Of a DNA stretch of 64,000 nucleotides, positions 1 through 8,853 are shown piece after piece. Origin of the DNA: Candidatus Sumerlaea chitinivorans (GTDB lineage Bacteria; Sumerlaeota; Sumerlaeia; Sumerlaeales; Sumerlaeaceae); assembly GCA_003290465.1 (NCBI GenBank), contig CP030759.1, forward strand, positions 2,368,572-2,432,571, read 5' to 3'. Made by a program: the position numbers and the translations under genes. Within the stretch, counting starts at the first letter, position 1; the number at the start of each line of letters is the position of its first letter. Under the pieces are notes generated by a model. That model was not told where the DNA came from, did not search any database, and saw only the letters and a program-made list of their open reading frames with translations.

Positions 1-600
1 TCGGAGACAAAGCAGCCGCTGGTGCCGGGCGCCTCACACAGCTTCTTCCGGTGCATCTGAGTCGATTCGACTTAGAGTAACTTCATCCCTACTTGCGTCT
101 GATTCGATATAGCTGGGGGGGCGCGGTAGCTTTGCGCAGCGCCCTGCATAGCGCCGCGACTCCTCTGGTAACTGTTCGTTTTCTATCGGGTAAAGGACCG
201 CTTACGCAACGCATTGGGCCTCCCACTCCACAAAATGTTTCTTGGATCGGAGAGAAAGTGCTTCGCTTCTTCGGGTAATCCCGATTTCTCCCCTCCCTAA
301 GTATGGAGAAGCAAAAGCCAGTGACCCGGTCCTCCCACCCATCCTCGACTTGCACAGACTGATTACACGCGAACGTGTTGCGCGCAATGGGCGGTGCTCT
401 CGTGCTGTTTTCGATCGCCCGAGAACCAGGTCTCGCCTGAACGAAGGTGGGGAAAAAAACACGTAAGCTGTCGGGTTGCATAGCGACGGTGAAGCGCGTT
501 CGTACTGGACAAACTCCCATGGGGCGCTTCAAGCTCACCGAGCAGCAATGGCCGCAGTCGTTGCGTAGTACTTATTCATGCGAGAAGGAGGGGTCATGGG
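1..600. other. Left-edge stretch without a supported gene
   Basis: No protein-like reading was found in the first 600 bases. A frame entering from the left edge ends at a TGA at 58-60 and could be the last 19 codons of a plus-strand gene, but 19 residues are too few to identify. Several overlapping open frames of 60-150 codons lie on both strands; their translations are rich in Arg, Ser and Pro, show no domain, and have no clear ribosome-binding site. The stretch presumably carries the promoter of the secreted protein that starts at 601. Confidence 0.4.
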
Positions 601-1752
601 ATGCGACTCACGCGGTGGATCTGGTTACCGCTCGCGCTAACGCTTGCTGGTGGCGCACGCTTCACATTTGCTCAGGAGAAACCAAACGAGGAGACCGCTA
701 CAACCACCACTCCTGCAGATTGGCGCACGCGCATTGCGCCGACCGATTTTGCGTCCAGTGGGACGGGCTCGTGGCTCTCCCCCACGATCGTCGCACCGTT
801 TCCTTTTGACGAACTAATTTACTCGTGGAACGCCGCTCTGCCGCCACGCGAAGGATTCCGCCTCTACCTGAAGGTCACGTTCGGGCCTGCCGACGAATCC
901 CCATGGCTTTATGCGGGCTACTGGGGAGACGTGCGCGACCGCGTCACTTCCCGAAGCCTGCCACGCTTCGACGCGGGGGTCTTGGATATGGACTGGCTTA
1001 AACTCACGCGCAAAGCCGCAGCATTTCGCTTCCGGGTCGACGACGCCGGCTCCGCTCCGCTCTCGCGTCTGCCCTCGCTCGCGATCGTGGCAACGGACAA
1101 CTCGCCCTCCACGCCTACCCTCGCCCTCGCGCGAGCACTCGAAACAGTCCCCGACGCGCAGCCGCGGATTCTCGATTTGCCATTCCGTCGCCAGATGGAC
1201 TCCCGCGGAAACCTGACACCCAATCGCTGCCAGTCAGCAGCGCTTGCCACTGCCCTCGAGTACTATGGTTTGAAACTCCCGCTTGAGGAGATCGTCGCTC
1301 GCTGCTACGACGAGGAATATGCTTACCCCGGGGTGTGGCCGCGCGTCATTGCGACCGCCTCGCACTATGGTTTTGAGGCCTACATAGATCGCTTCCGCAC
1401 GTGGGATCGCGTGCGCGCCGCTCTCGCAGAGAACAAAGTCATCCTTTGCTCGATCCGCATGCGGCGCGGCGAGTGCGAACAACCACCCTACGAGCAAATG
1501 GGCAATCACATCGTCGCGCTCAATGGAGTGACGGACGACGGCCGGGTGGTCGTCACGGATTCTTTCCTCGCAAAAAGTGGGCGCGGTCGCCAGTGCCAAT
1601 GGCTGATGCGAGATTTCGAAAAAGTCTGGATGCGAGCGAAGGGAGGGATTGCCCTCGTGATTTGTCCGCCCAAGAATGCTCAGGCTAAACTTGTGACTGA
1701 TCTACCCCCATTCCCTTACGGACGCGAGCCGATCCGCGGCGATGATCACTGA
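601..1752 (+). CDS. Secreted C39-like papain-fold peptidase
   Basis: The 383-residue product begins with a Sec signal peptide (hydrophobic about residues 7-24, ending near FAQ). Residues 40-190 look like a beta-rich region of unknown role. Residues 195-355 resemble the Peptidase_C39_2 fold. The putative triad is Cys210 (in NRCQSA), His303 (in GNHIVAL) and Asp320 (in VVVTDSF). Usual C39_2 members have CGP after the catalytic Cys whereas this has CQS, so activity is plausible but unproven. AAGGAGG at 584-590 supports the ATG at 601. It is likely a periplasmic or exported cysteine peptidase, or a catalytically weakened relative. No ABC transporter or bacteriocin precursor is adjacent, so a leader-peptidase role in bacteriocin export is not suggested. 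Confidence 0.65.
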   Translation: MRLTRWIWLPLALTLAGGARFTFAQEKPNEETATTTTPADWRTRIAPTDFASSGTGSWLSPTIVAPFPFDELIYSWNAALPPREGFRLYLKVTFGPADESPWLYAGYWGDVRDRVTSRSLPRFDAGVLDMDWLKLTRKAAAFRFRVDDAGSAPLSRLPSLAIVATDNSPSTPTLALARALETVPDAQPRILDLPFRRQMDSRGNLTPNRCQSAALATALEYYGLKLPLEEIVARCYDEEYAYPGVWPRVIATASHYGFEAYIDRFRTWDRVRAALAENKVILCSIRMRRGECEQPPYEQMGNHIVALNGVTDDGRVVVTDSFLAKSGRGRQCQWLMRDFEKVWMRAKGGIALVICPPKNAQAKLVTDLPPFPYGREPIRGDDH

Positions 1753-1864
1753 TCCTCGTGGAAGCTTCTTGCATCTCATCCTCATGCTCTGAAGTGCGAA
1801 CGAAACTTTTTGGAGCGTTACTCGAGCTCATAAAATCGGCTCAGTCACGCTGGGAGGACAGCCA

Positions 1865-2308
1865 ATGAAAACGATCTGGAAGGAATTCCGCGAGTTTGCT
1901 GTGAAAGGCAACGTGGTGGACATGGCAGTGGGCGTCATCATTGGCGCGGCGTTTTCCAAGGTGGTGAATTCTCTCGTCGAGCATATTCTCATGCCACCTC
2001 TCTCGGTTATTGCAGGCAAGATGGACTTCTCCAGCGCTGGGATTGTGCTCTCTTCCCAACATTTTGACACCCTTGAGGCTGCCAAGAAAGCTGGGGTCCC
2101 CATTCTGTACTACGGCCAATTTCTCAACGCCCTCGTGAATTTTGCGATTGTCTCCGTGGCCCTCTTCTTTGTAGTGAAAGCGATCAACCGCTTGAGAAGC
2201 GCTGAGGCGCCCTCGCCAACCACACAACCGTGTCCGTTCTGTAAGATGACAATCCCCGTGGGAGCGAAGCGGTGTGGCCATTGTACGGCCCCGCTCCCGG
2301 AGGCTTAG
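1865..2308 (+). CDS. mscL: Large-conductance mechanosensitive channel MscL
   Basis: The 147-residue product has the MscL signature at its N terminus (MKTIWKEFREFAVKGNVVDMAVGV), then TM1 with VIIGAAFSKVVNSLVEHILMP, a short periplasmic loop, TM2 around residues 80-105 (FLNALVNFAIVSVALFFVVK), and a C-terminal zinc-ribbon-like tail with CPFC and CGHC pairs. MscL forms a homopentameric inner-membrane pore that opens under membrane tension and releases solutes during hypo-osmotic shock. The length is slightly above the usual 130-145 because of the zinc-ribbon tail. GGGAGGA at 1851-1857 precedes the ATG with good spacing. It stands alone between a C39-like gene and the marR operon. Confidence 0.95.
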   Translation: MKTIWKEFREFAVKGNVVDMAVGVIIGAAFSKVVNSLVEHILMPPLSVIAGKMDFSSAGIVLSSQHFDTLEAAKKAGVPILYYGQFLNALVNFAIVSVALFFVVKAINRLRSAEAPSPTTQPCPFCKMTIPVGAKRCGHCTAPLPEA

Positions 2309-2488
2309 TACGCAATCACGCAGCGCCTCTACCCGCAACGCGCCTGCACGAACCTCTCATCGTCGATTTTTTGAGAAGCTGGGCGCCTGCGCCCTTGTGT
2401 CCGCCACAAATGCTTTAAGATCTTTGTGCCCCCCTCGCAGGAAAGCTTCCTTAGTCACAACAGCCACAACCATAGACACTCACCATCA

Positions 2489-2510
2489 AATAGTTAGCTA
2501 TCGAATAGTT
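2489..2510. promoter_or_regulatory. Candidate MarR-family operator upstream of the efflux operon
   Basis: The AT-rich stretch contains a direct repeat AATAGTT (2489-2495 and 2504-2510) and two overlapping inverted repeats: ATAG-ttag-CTAT at 2490-2501 and CTAT-cga-ATAG at 2498-2508. It lies 57-78 bp before the chosen marR start. MarR proteins usually repress their own operon through such short palindromes, so autoregulation is inferred. No binding evidence exists and the arms are only 4 bp. Confidence 0.35.
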
Positions 2511-2566
2511 TTGATGTATGGCAATAAGACTTTATGCAGAGGAAATCTCTTACGAGAGTGTTCACG

Positions 2567-3094
2567 ATGATTGGACTACGCAAGGCCCCGGAGCTTGAGA
2601 CACTCAAGCAAATGGCAGATCGCTACCCCAAGTTAGATGCGCGCTCCCTGCATTTTGCGCTTTGTGCCCTCGTGATAAGTTCGGATATTGAAGCTGCCCT
2701 CGACCGGCATTTCGCCCACTATGGGCTCAGCCACGGCCGTTTCGTGGTGCTGGTGAATCTCTACTCCGCGCCGAATCACGAGCTTTTGCCCTCGGCGATT
2801 GCGGACTTGGTGCGTGTCAGCCGAGCCACCATGACGACTTTGCTTACAGGCTTAGAGCGTGCGGGGCTAATCCAACGCCATAGTCGGCCGAGCACAGACC
2901 GACGGACGAGTCCCGTGCGACTGACTTCGAAGGGGCGAGCTCTTCTCGAGCGTGTCTTACCAGATCACTACGCGCGCCTCACCAAAATGGTGAACCACCT
3001 CACGCGCGCTGAGCAACGAACGCTCCTGCAGCTCATGGAAAAGTTGCATCAAGGCCTGTCCGAACTTCACGGCACCAACAAGGAGACCCTATGA
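2567..3094 (+). CDS. MarR-family transcriptional regulator
   Basis: The 175-residue product has a winged helix-turn-helix of the MarR type. The recognition helix region is around SAIADLVRVSRATMTTLLTGLERAGLI, followed by the wing with the DRR motif (STDRRTSPVRLTSKG), and helices flank it for dimerisation. MarR proteins are dimeric repressors released by small-molecule ligands. The ATG at 2567 is preferred because GAGAG lies 8 bases upstream; an in-frame ATG at 2534 would add 11 residues but lacks a visible ribosome site. Its stop overlaps the start of the HlyD-family gene (ATGA at 3091-3094), so the regulator, adaptor and pump are co-translated. It probably senses a substrate of the pump and represses the operon. 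Confidence 0.85.
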   Translation: MIGLRKAPELETLKQMADRYPKLDARSLHFALCALVISSDIEAALDRHFAHYGLSHGRFVVLVNLYSAPNHELLPSAIADLVRVSRATMTTLLTGLERAGLIQRHSRPSTDRRTSPVRLTSKGRALLERVLPDHYARLTKMVNHLTRAEQRTLLQLMEKLHQGLSELHGTNKETL

Positions 3095-4191
3095 GCGCCG
3101 AGATCCCGAAAGCAACCGAGCCTGCCAGCACGCCGTCGTCAACTCCCCCTGTCGAACCGAAGCCTCCCACGGCAAACCGAGTGCGGGGGCTTATGCTCGT
3201 CGGGATTCTTCTGGTTGGAGTCGTTGCGGCTTGGCCCATTGTTCACAAATGGCTCACCCATGAATCCACGGACGATGCTTTTATCGAAGCTCACGTAGTG
3301 CAGATTGCCCCGCAGGTGGCTGGACGCGTTGCGCGTGTGTTTGTGGACGATAACCAAGAGGTGACCTCCGGGACACTGCTCTGCGAGCTCGATCCGGCCG
3401 ACTACGAGGTTGCGGTCGCGCGCGCCAGAGCCGCCCTCGAGCTCGCGCAGGCTCAGACCGAGCAAGCACGAGCGGCCGTTGCTGCTGCACAAGCAAACGT
3501 GGGTCAAGCGGAAGCCGCGGTTCTCGTCGCTCAAGCGACAGCCGAGAACGCGGAAGCCGATCTACAGCGGTATGAAAACCTCTACCGCACGCAGTCCATT
3601 TCTGAGCAGACTCTTCTGACGGCACGTACCCAAGAGCGGGTGACAAAAGCACAAGTCGAACAGGCCAAGAAGCAGCTCACCGCTGCACAAGCTCAGGTTG
3701 AGACGGCTCGAGCTGCTTTGCTTGCCGCACAAGCACAAGAGAACGTGGCCCGCACCCAGCTCGCAAAGGCGGAACTCGACCTCTCGTATACTCACGTGCG
3801 CGCCCCCATGGATGGGCGAGTCACCAAGAAAAACGTCGAGCCCGGCCAATTCCTTGCCGTCGGCCAGCCTATTCTTGCACTTGTGGGACGCGACCGCTGG
3901 GTCGTAGCGAATTTCAAGGAAACGCAGCTCGCGCACATGAAACCCGGCCAGCCCGTTAAGATCCGTATTGACGCGATGCCGGGCCAATCCTTTGCAGGGA
4001 AGGTCGACAGCATCCAAGCAGGCACTGGCTCGCGCTTTAGCCTACTCCCCGCAGAGAACGCCACGGGCAACTTTGTGAAAGTGGTCCAGCGAGTGCCGGT
4101 AAAGATTGTCTTTGATCCGCCCCTTGTGCCCGAAATTGCCGGACGCCTCGGCGCCGGCATGAGCGTCGTTCCCCAAGTGAAGGTAAAATGA
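3091..4191 (+). CDS. HlyD/EmrA-family membrane-fusion protein of an efflux pump
   Basis: The 366-residue product has a Pro/Thr-rich cytoplasmic tail, one TM segment near residues 31-50, then STDDAFIEAHVVQIAPQVAGRV, which is the typical first half of the biotinyl-lipoyl domain. A long Ala/Gln-rich coiled-coil hairpin follows (about residues 105-215), then the second lipoyl half (AELDLSYTHVRAPMDGRV) and a beta-barrel. EmrA-type adaptors sit in the inner membrane and connect an MFS pump to an outer-membrane channel. It overlaps the MFS gene by ATGA at 4188. No TolC-like channel gene is present in the window, so the outer-membrane partner must be encoded elsewhere. Confidence 0.9.
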   Translation: MSAEIPKATEPASTPSSTPPVEPKPPTANRVRGLMLVGILLVGVVAAWPIVHKWLTHESTDDAFIEAHVVQIAPQVAGRVARVFVDDNQEVTSGTLLCELDPADYEVAVARARAALELAQAQTEQARAAVAAAQANVGQAEAAVLVAQATAENAEADLQRYENLYRTQSISEQTLLTARTQERVTKAQVEQAKKQLTAAQAQVETARAALLAAQAQENVARTQLAKAELDLSYTHVRAPMDGRVTKKNVEPGQFLAVGQPILALVGRDRWVVANFKETQLAHMKPGQPVKIRIDAMPGQSFAGKVDSIQAGTGSRFSLLPAENATGNFVKVVQRVPVKIVFDPPLVPEIAGRLGAGMSVVPQVKVK

Positions 4192-5783
4192 CTGCTGCCG
4201 AGCTCCTTCGCCCTCGCCACGTCAATCCTTGGCTGGTTGCGTGGGTGGTGGCTTTGGCCACTTTTATGGAGGTGCTCGACACCACCATTGCAGCCGTTTC
4301 CTTACGTCACATCGCCGGCGGGCTTGCGGCCGGACTCGACGAAAGCACCTGGGTGTTAACAAGTTATCTTGTAGCGAACGCGATTGTAATCCCCATCAGT
4401 GGATGGCTCATGACGATCGCCGGGCGCAAGCGGTTCTACATGGGTTGCACGGCGCTTTTCACGTTGGCCTCGGCGTTGTGTGGGCTTGCGCCGTCGCTCT
4501 CCGCTCTCATTTTTTTCCGCCTTCTCCAAGGTGCCAGCGGAGGAGGTCTTCAACCCGCCGCTCAGGCCATACTTGCCGACGCTTTTCCCAAAGAGCGCCA
4601 CGGGCAGGCCTTCGCATTTTACGGGATCGCTGTGGTCTTCGCGCCAATTATTGGGCCCACGCTCGGCGGATGGATCACGGACAATTTCTCATGGCACTGG
4701 ATCTTCCTCATCAATGTCCCGGTGGGGATCGTCTCACTCCTTCTAACAGCGATTTTCGTCTTCGACCCCCCCGCTCTCGTCGAAGAGCGTAAACGGCGGC
4801 TTGCTGAGGGCGTGCGTATTGATGTCGTTGGTCTTATCCTTGTCATCGTCGGCCTTGGTTCGTTGGAGCTCTTTCTGGACGAGGGAGAGCGCCACGATTG
4901 GCTGGCCTCGCCCTTTATCCGCACCTGCGCGATTAGCGCCGCCGCATGCCTCTCAGCACTTCTCGTGTGGGAATTGCGCCACCCTCGGCCGGTGGTGGAT
5001 ATCCCCCTCTGGCGGAATCGGAATTTCTTCGCCGCGTCCGTGGTCATGTTTTCGATTGGCTTCATCCTCTATGGTACAACCCAACTGCTACCGCAGCTCC
5101 TGCAGACGCTTCTTGGCTACACCTCGACACTGGCAGGCATGGCCATGACTCCGGGCGGCATCGCGGTGCTTTTCATGATGCCCATCGTCGGCCAGCTCCT
5201 CAGCAAGTATCACGTCCAGCCGCGCACTCTCATCGGTGTGGGGCTCTGCATCATGGCCGCCGCGATGTGGCACATGGCGGGCTTTAATCTGCAGATCACA
5301 TTTCAGCAAGCGGTCCTCGCACGAATTTTTCAGGCAGCAAGCCTTGGCTTCCTCTTTGTTCCCATCAACACGATCGCCTACGCGGGGCTCCCACCCGAAA
5401 AAAGCAACAATGCCGCGGCTCTCATCAATCTCGTACGCAACATCGGTGGCAGCACCGGCATTGCCGTCTGCACGGCGATGTTATCGCGCCGCACCCAATT
5501 TCACCACCTACGCCTTGGCGAGCATCTGAGCTCCTTGGACCCGCAGCTCCAACAGTTTCTCTCCACCGTGGAACACCTTCTGCCAGCTGGCCAACCATCC
5601 ACCCTTGCCTCGCCATCCCCTCGCGCTCTTGCTTTGCTGGATGCCATGGTGAACCGGCAAGCAGCAATGATGGCTTACTTGGATATCTTCGTCTTCCTGA
5701 CCTACGTCGCACTGGCCATGATTCCGCTGGTTTTCGTACTTCGCAAAATCCAGCCCCGAGGTGGCCCCACGCTTGCTCACTGA
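4188..5783 (+). CDS. EmrB/QacA-type MFS drug transporter (DHA2, 14 TM)
   Basis: The 531-residue product is of the length and pattern expected for a 14-helix DHA2 proton-drug antiporter. Family features include FMEVLDTTIAAVSL in TM1, ESTWVLTSYLVANAI, the GRKRFY loop and the motif-C-like region with GIAVVFAPIIGPTLGGW. With the preceding EmrA-like protein it would export hydrophobic compounds across both membranes. It is the last gene of the marR-emrA-emrB operon. The specific substrate cannot be read from the sequence. Confidence 0.92.
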   Translation: MTAAELLRPRHVNPWLVAWVVALATFMEVLDTTIAAVSLRHIAGGLAAGLDESTWVLTSYLVANAIVIPISGWLMTIAGRKRFYMGCTALFTLASALCGLAPSLSALIFFRLLQGASGGGLQPAAQAILADAFPKERHGQAFAFYGIAVVFAPIIGPTLGGWITDNFSWHWIFLINVPVGIVSLLLTAIFVFDPPALVEERKRRLAEGVRIDVVGLILVIVGLGSLELFLDEGERHDWLASPFIRTCAISAAACLSALLVWELRHPRPVVDIPLWRNRNFFAASVVMFSIGFILYGTTQLLPQLLQTLLGYTSTLAGMAMTPGGIAVLFMMPIVGQLLSKYHVQPRTLIGVGLCIMAAAMWHMAGFNLQITFQQAVLARIFQAASLGFLFVPINTIAYAGLPPEKSNNAAALINLVRNIGGSTGIAVCTAMLSRRTQFHHLRLGEHLSSLDPQLQQFLSTVEHLLPAGQPSTLASPSPRALALLDAMVNRQAAMMAYLDIFVFLTYVALAMIPLVFVLRKIQPRGGPTLAH

Positions 5784-5893
5784 GTTCCCGTCCTCCCCCG
5801 CATGCCGCGCTTTTCCTCTGGCAAACAAATTCACTGGTTTGTTAGCATTTGTGCATCGGGACACAAAGGTGTTCCTGCGGGGAGCGTTTGATC

Positions 5894-6883
5894 ATGCGAT
5901 ACTTTCTTGGTATTAGCTGCGCACTTCTTCTTGGGGTGCTGAACCTCGCCTCTGCCACGGAGCCGCCGCCGGTCCTTCGCGTGGATCTCAATGCAGACGG
6001 TCGCCCAGAGGAGATTTCCGCTCGCAAGTCCGCGACCACTGAATTTGCAGAATTCTATCAGGTGACGGTTCGCGATTCGTCAGGGACGCTGCTCTGGCAA
6101 AGTCCGAAAGTCACGACTACGGATCACCCATTTGCGTTCGGCGTTTGGGAGGAGGGAGACTCCCTGCCCCAAATTGCCGCTGACGTGGATGGCGACGGTG
6201 CGGTCGAACTCCTTGTCCCTGCTCCGCGAAGTGACGTCAGTCCCACCTATTACCGCATCTTCCGTTGGCAAAAGAGCGCTTTCGAACACGTGCGGAATCG
6301 AGCTCTTTTCGCCAGCGCGATGAACCCCGAATCGTTTACGTGGATCACGGAGGCACCGATCTACGGCCGGTGGATTGACGAATTCCTCGGCACGGACCCA
6401 GCGGGGAATTTCACCGTCCGGATCGGTGAGATGCAAGAAGGGCGCTACAGAACAGGCTTAGCCAGTGTGGAGCGCACCTCGACCGGCTTTCGCATCGTTC
6501 GTTGGATCAACCCCTTGACTGAAGTCGGTCCTACAGAATCCCCCGAGCAGCCCCCAGCTACATCCCAACCCTCCGCGAACATGGCGATCGTACGCTACCT
6601 TGCCGCAATCACGGATGTGGATCGCCGCAGCTCCTCCGGGGTTCCACTAACCGAGCTCAAGGATATTCTTGCGCAAGATCGGGCAAACGTTCACCGGTTC
6701 GGGCGGCGCCAACGTGGCGATGAGCTCGATAGTTACTTCACCACGCCTGCGCACCGAGAGTTATTTCAACGCCTCCGCGTGAGTTGTCCGTTGAAGCTTG
6801 CCGAACGCATCCGCACCGGAGGCAACGTCCTCATTTTCGTCACGGTTTATCCCGACCGAGTCGAAATAGAAGAAGCCCCCTGA
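5894..6883 (+). CDS. Secreted protein with FG-GAP/EF-hand-like calcium motifs, unknown function
   Basis: The 329-residue product has a signal peptide (MRYFLGISCALLLGVLNLASA, cleaved near residue 21). Two short Asp-rich loops, RVDLNADGRPEEI and AADVDGDGAVELL, resemble the calcium-binding DxDxDG loops of FG-GAP/VCBS repeats. The C-terminal half (RYLAAITDVDRRSS onward) matches nothing I recognise. The ATG at 5894 is chosen over an in-frame ATG at 5849 because GGGGAG at 5879-5884 is well spaced and the signal peptide starts there. It is convergent with the tricarboxylate operon and its last codons form the left arm of a hairpin. Role unknown; an envelope or extracellular location is inferred. Confidence 0.6.
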   Translation: MRYFLGISCALLLGVLNLASATEPPPVLRVDLNADGRPEEISARKSATTEFAEFYQVTVRDSSGTLLWQSPKVTTTDHPFAFGVWEEGDSLPQIAADVDGDGAVELLVPAPRSDVSPTYYRIFRWQKSAFEHVRNRALFASAMNPESFTWITEAPIYGRWIDEFLGTDPAGNFTVRIGEMQEGRYRTGLASVERTSTGFRIVRWINPLTEVGPTESPEQPPATSQPSANMAIVRYLAAITDVDRRSSSGVPLTELKDILAQDRANVHRFGRRQRGDELDSYFTTPAHRELFQRLRVSCPLKLAERIRTGGNVLIFVTVYPDRVEIEEAP

Positions 6884-6917
6884 GGGCATTGCGGCATGCA
6901 ATACCGTTGGGGGCTTC
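6872..6917. terminator. Hairpin between convergent genes, probable bidirectional terminator
   Basis: GAAGCCCCC at 6872-6880 pairs exactly with GGGGGCTTC at 6909-6917. Between them GG...ATTGC pairs with GCAAT...CC, extending the stem. The left arm overlaps the stop of the upstream plus-strand gene, and leuD ends 51 bp to the right. There is no U-tract, so classical intrinsic termination is not certain. Confidence 0.5.
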
Positions 6918-6967
6918 CTGAACTGACCGCGCTCGATCTACGCGACCCGAAAAACGTGCTCGATCCG

Positions 6968-7471
6968 CTACGCCGCTTGTCCGCGCTCTTCCAGAAGCTT
7001 CTTGCGCGCGTAGGGGATGAGACCGCCGGCGTCAATGATCGCCTGCCGCGCAGGCGCGTGCGGCACGATGGCGAACTCTTTTCCAGAAGTCTTGTTCACG
7101 ACCTTGTCCGGCAAGATCTCGAGCTCATCGCCGACTTCCGCCTCGACCTCAGGGGCGATGACCGTCTGCAGCCCCAAATTCACGGCATTCTGGAGGAAGA
7201 TTCGCGCGATCCCACGCGCCACGATGATGAGACCCCATCCCTTTAGGCACGACGCCGCCTGCTCGCGCGACGAGCCGCACCCGAAGTTCTGCCCCGCCAC
7301 AATCACCGAGCCCGGCGGAATTTCGCCTTTATTAAGCTTCTCGTTAAATTCCTTGTGATCTGCAAAACAGTACTGCGGCGTTTCGGTCGGCAGGACCGTG
7401 GCCATGAAGCGTCCCGGATAGATCGCATCCGTCGAAACGTCGTCCCCGACTTTGAACACTACCTTCGCCAT
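6968..7471 (-). CDS. LeuD-like small (swivel) subunit of an aconitase-family dehydratase
   Basis: The 167-residue product matches the swivel domain of isopropylmalate isomerase and homoaconitase: a GDDVSTDAIYPGR start, the NFGCGSSREQA motif that positions substrate and cluster, and VIAPEVEAEVGDELEI. It pairs with the LeuC-like protein encoded immediately upstream, and its ribosome site (AAAGGAG) overlaps the end of that gene. The dimer would dehydrate and rehydrate a 2- or 3-hydroxy di/tricarboxylate. The substrate could be isopropylmalate, citrate, homocitrate or dimethylmalate; the substrate loop DAIYPGRFM does not settle it. The neighbouring lyase and dehydrogenase argue against a plain leucine operon, so no symbol is given. 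Confidence 0.85.
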   Translation of the reverse strand: MAKVVFKVGDDVSTDAIYPGRFMATVLPTETPQYCFADHKEFNEKLNKGEIPPGSVIVAGQNFGCGSSREQAASCLKGWGLIIVARGIARIFLQNAVNLGLQTVIAPEVEAEVGDELEILPDKVVNKTSGKEFAIVPHAPARQAIIDAGGLIPYARKKLLEERGQAA

Positions 7472-7477
7472 AGCTGC

Positions 7478-8767
7478 TCACGCTCCTTTCCGTGGGTCGG
7501 TGATCACGCCGGTGATGGCACTCGCGGCCGCCGTCGCGGGCGAGCAGAGATAAACCTCGGCGTTGGGGTTGCCCATGCGTCCTTTGAAATTCCGGTTCGT
7601 CGTCGAGAGCGCGACCTCGCCGTCCGCCAACGCGCCTTGGTGCACGCCCAAGCAACAGCCGCAGCCTGAGTTCATTACGACCGCGCCCGCTTCCATCAAC
7701 GTCTGGATGTAGCCGCGCTCAAGCGCTTCACGGTAAATCCGCCCCGACGCCGGGAATACCAGCATGCGTGCGTTTCTGGCAATTTTCTTACCCTTGAGAA
7801 TCCGCGCGGCAATCTCGATGTCGTCGAGCCGTCCGTTCGTGCACGAGCCGATGACGATCTGATCCACTTTGCGTCCCTCCACGGAGCCGATCGGCTTGAC
7901 GTTATCCACGGTGTGCGGGCACGCCACCTGCGGCTCGAGTTTCGAAACGTCGATTTCGATCACCTTCTCGTACTGCGCGTCGGCGTCGGGTACTACCATC
8001 TCGAGTTCATCGGTCACGCCGGCTTCCTCACGCAGATAGCGCACGGTTTCTTCGTCGGCCGGGAAAATCCCCGCCGTCGCGCCGGCCTCCACGGACATGT
8101 TCGAGAGCACCAACCGGCTGCTCGTCGGCATTGCCTTTGCGGTCGAGCCGTGGAACTCCATCACGCGGAAGTTGGCCCCTTGCGCGGAAATCTTGCCAAT
8201 CAGGTAGAGGATAATGTCCTTAGCCGACACCAGCGGCGGAAGCTCACCCTCAATCACGACTTTGATCGTGGGCGGGACTTCGACGTTGAGCACTCGCCCC
8301 AAGGCCCAAACGGCCGCCATTTCCGTGGCACCAATACCCCACGCGATTGCGCCGAGCGCCCCATGCGTGGTCGTGTGCGAATCGGTGCCCACCACGACCA
8401 TCCCCGGCCGAACATATCCGTTCTCGGGCAAGATCTGGTGGCAGATTCCGCCCTCGTCGCCGCGAATCTCGTGGAATTTCGTAATGCCCTGCTGAGCCAC
8501 GAACTCGCGGATCTTCTTTTGGTTGTTCGCGGTTTTCGCGCTTTCGGCGGGAACGCGGTGGTCAAAAATGATCGCGATTCGGCTCGGATCCCAAACCTTG
8601 GGCTCAAGCCCGGTATCCTTGAAAATCTCTTTGAACTGATTGATGACCAGCGCGGCGTTCTCGTGCGACATAGCGAGCCCCACTTGCGGCTCCACCACGT
8701 CGCCGGGCGAAACCCGCGCTTTCCCCGCTGCCTTCGCAAGGATTTTTTCTGCAACTGTTGCTCCCAT
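7478..8767 (-). CDS. LeuC-like large [4Fe-4S] subunit of an aconitase-family dehydratase
   Basis: The 429-residue product carries the family hallmarks: GTDSHTTTHGALGAIAWGIG, the cluster cysteine in GSCTNGR and the pair in SGCGCCLGVHQG. Its length is that of the short LeuC2/homoaconitase type rather than the roughly 470-residue enterobacterial LeuC. AAAGGAGC lies ahead of the ATG at 8767. It is third in a minus-strand operon after the dehydrogenase and the lyase genes, and 6 bp before the small-subunit gene. Reversible dehydration of a 2- or 3-hydroxyacid in the cytosol is firmly supported. Whether it works as isopropylmalate isomerase, aconitase, homoaconitase or 2,3-dimethylmalate dehydratase is open. 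Confidence 0.88.
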   Translation of the reverse strand: MGATVAEKILAKAAGKARVSPGDVVEPQVGLAMSHENAALVINQFKEIFKDTGLEPKVWDPSRIAIIFDHRVPAESAKTANNQKKIREFVAQQGITKFHEIRGDEGGICHQILPENGYVRPGMVVVGTDSHTTTHGALGAIAWGIGATEMAAVWALGRVLNVEVPPTIKVVIEGELPPLVSAKDIILYLIGKISAQGANFRVMEFHGSTAKAMPTSSRLVLSNMSVEAGATAGIFPADEETVRYLREEAGVTDELEMVVPDADAQYEKVIEIDVSKLEPQVACPHTVDNVKPIGSVEGRKVDQIVIGSCTNGRLDDIEIAARILKGKKIARNARMLVFPASGRIYREALERGYIQTLMEAGAVVMNSGCGCCLGVHQGALADGEVALSTTNRNFKGRMGNPNAEVYLCSPATAAASAITGVITDPRKGA

Positions 8768-8853
8768 AGCTGTGCTCCTTTCGCGACCTCGGAGGGAAGG
8801 CCCGGGGGCGAAGCCTCTCGACTCCGCCCCCTTTTCCTTACCCCTCGACTCTC

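Noticed and set aside
89-538. Overlapping open frames at the left edge
   Set aside because: Frames on both strands overlap one another, with no ribosome site or protein-like composition.
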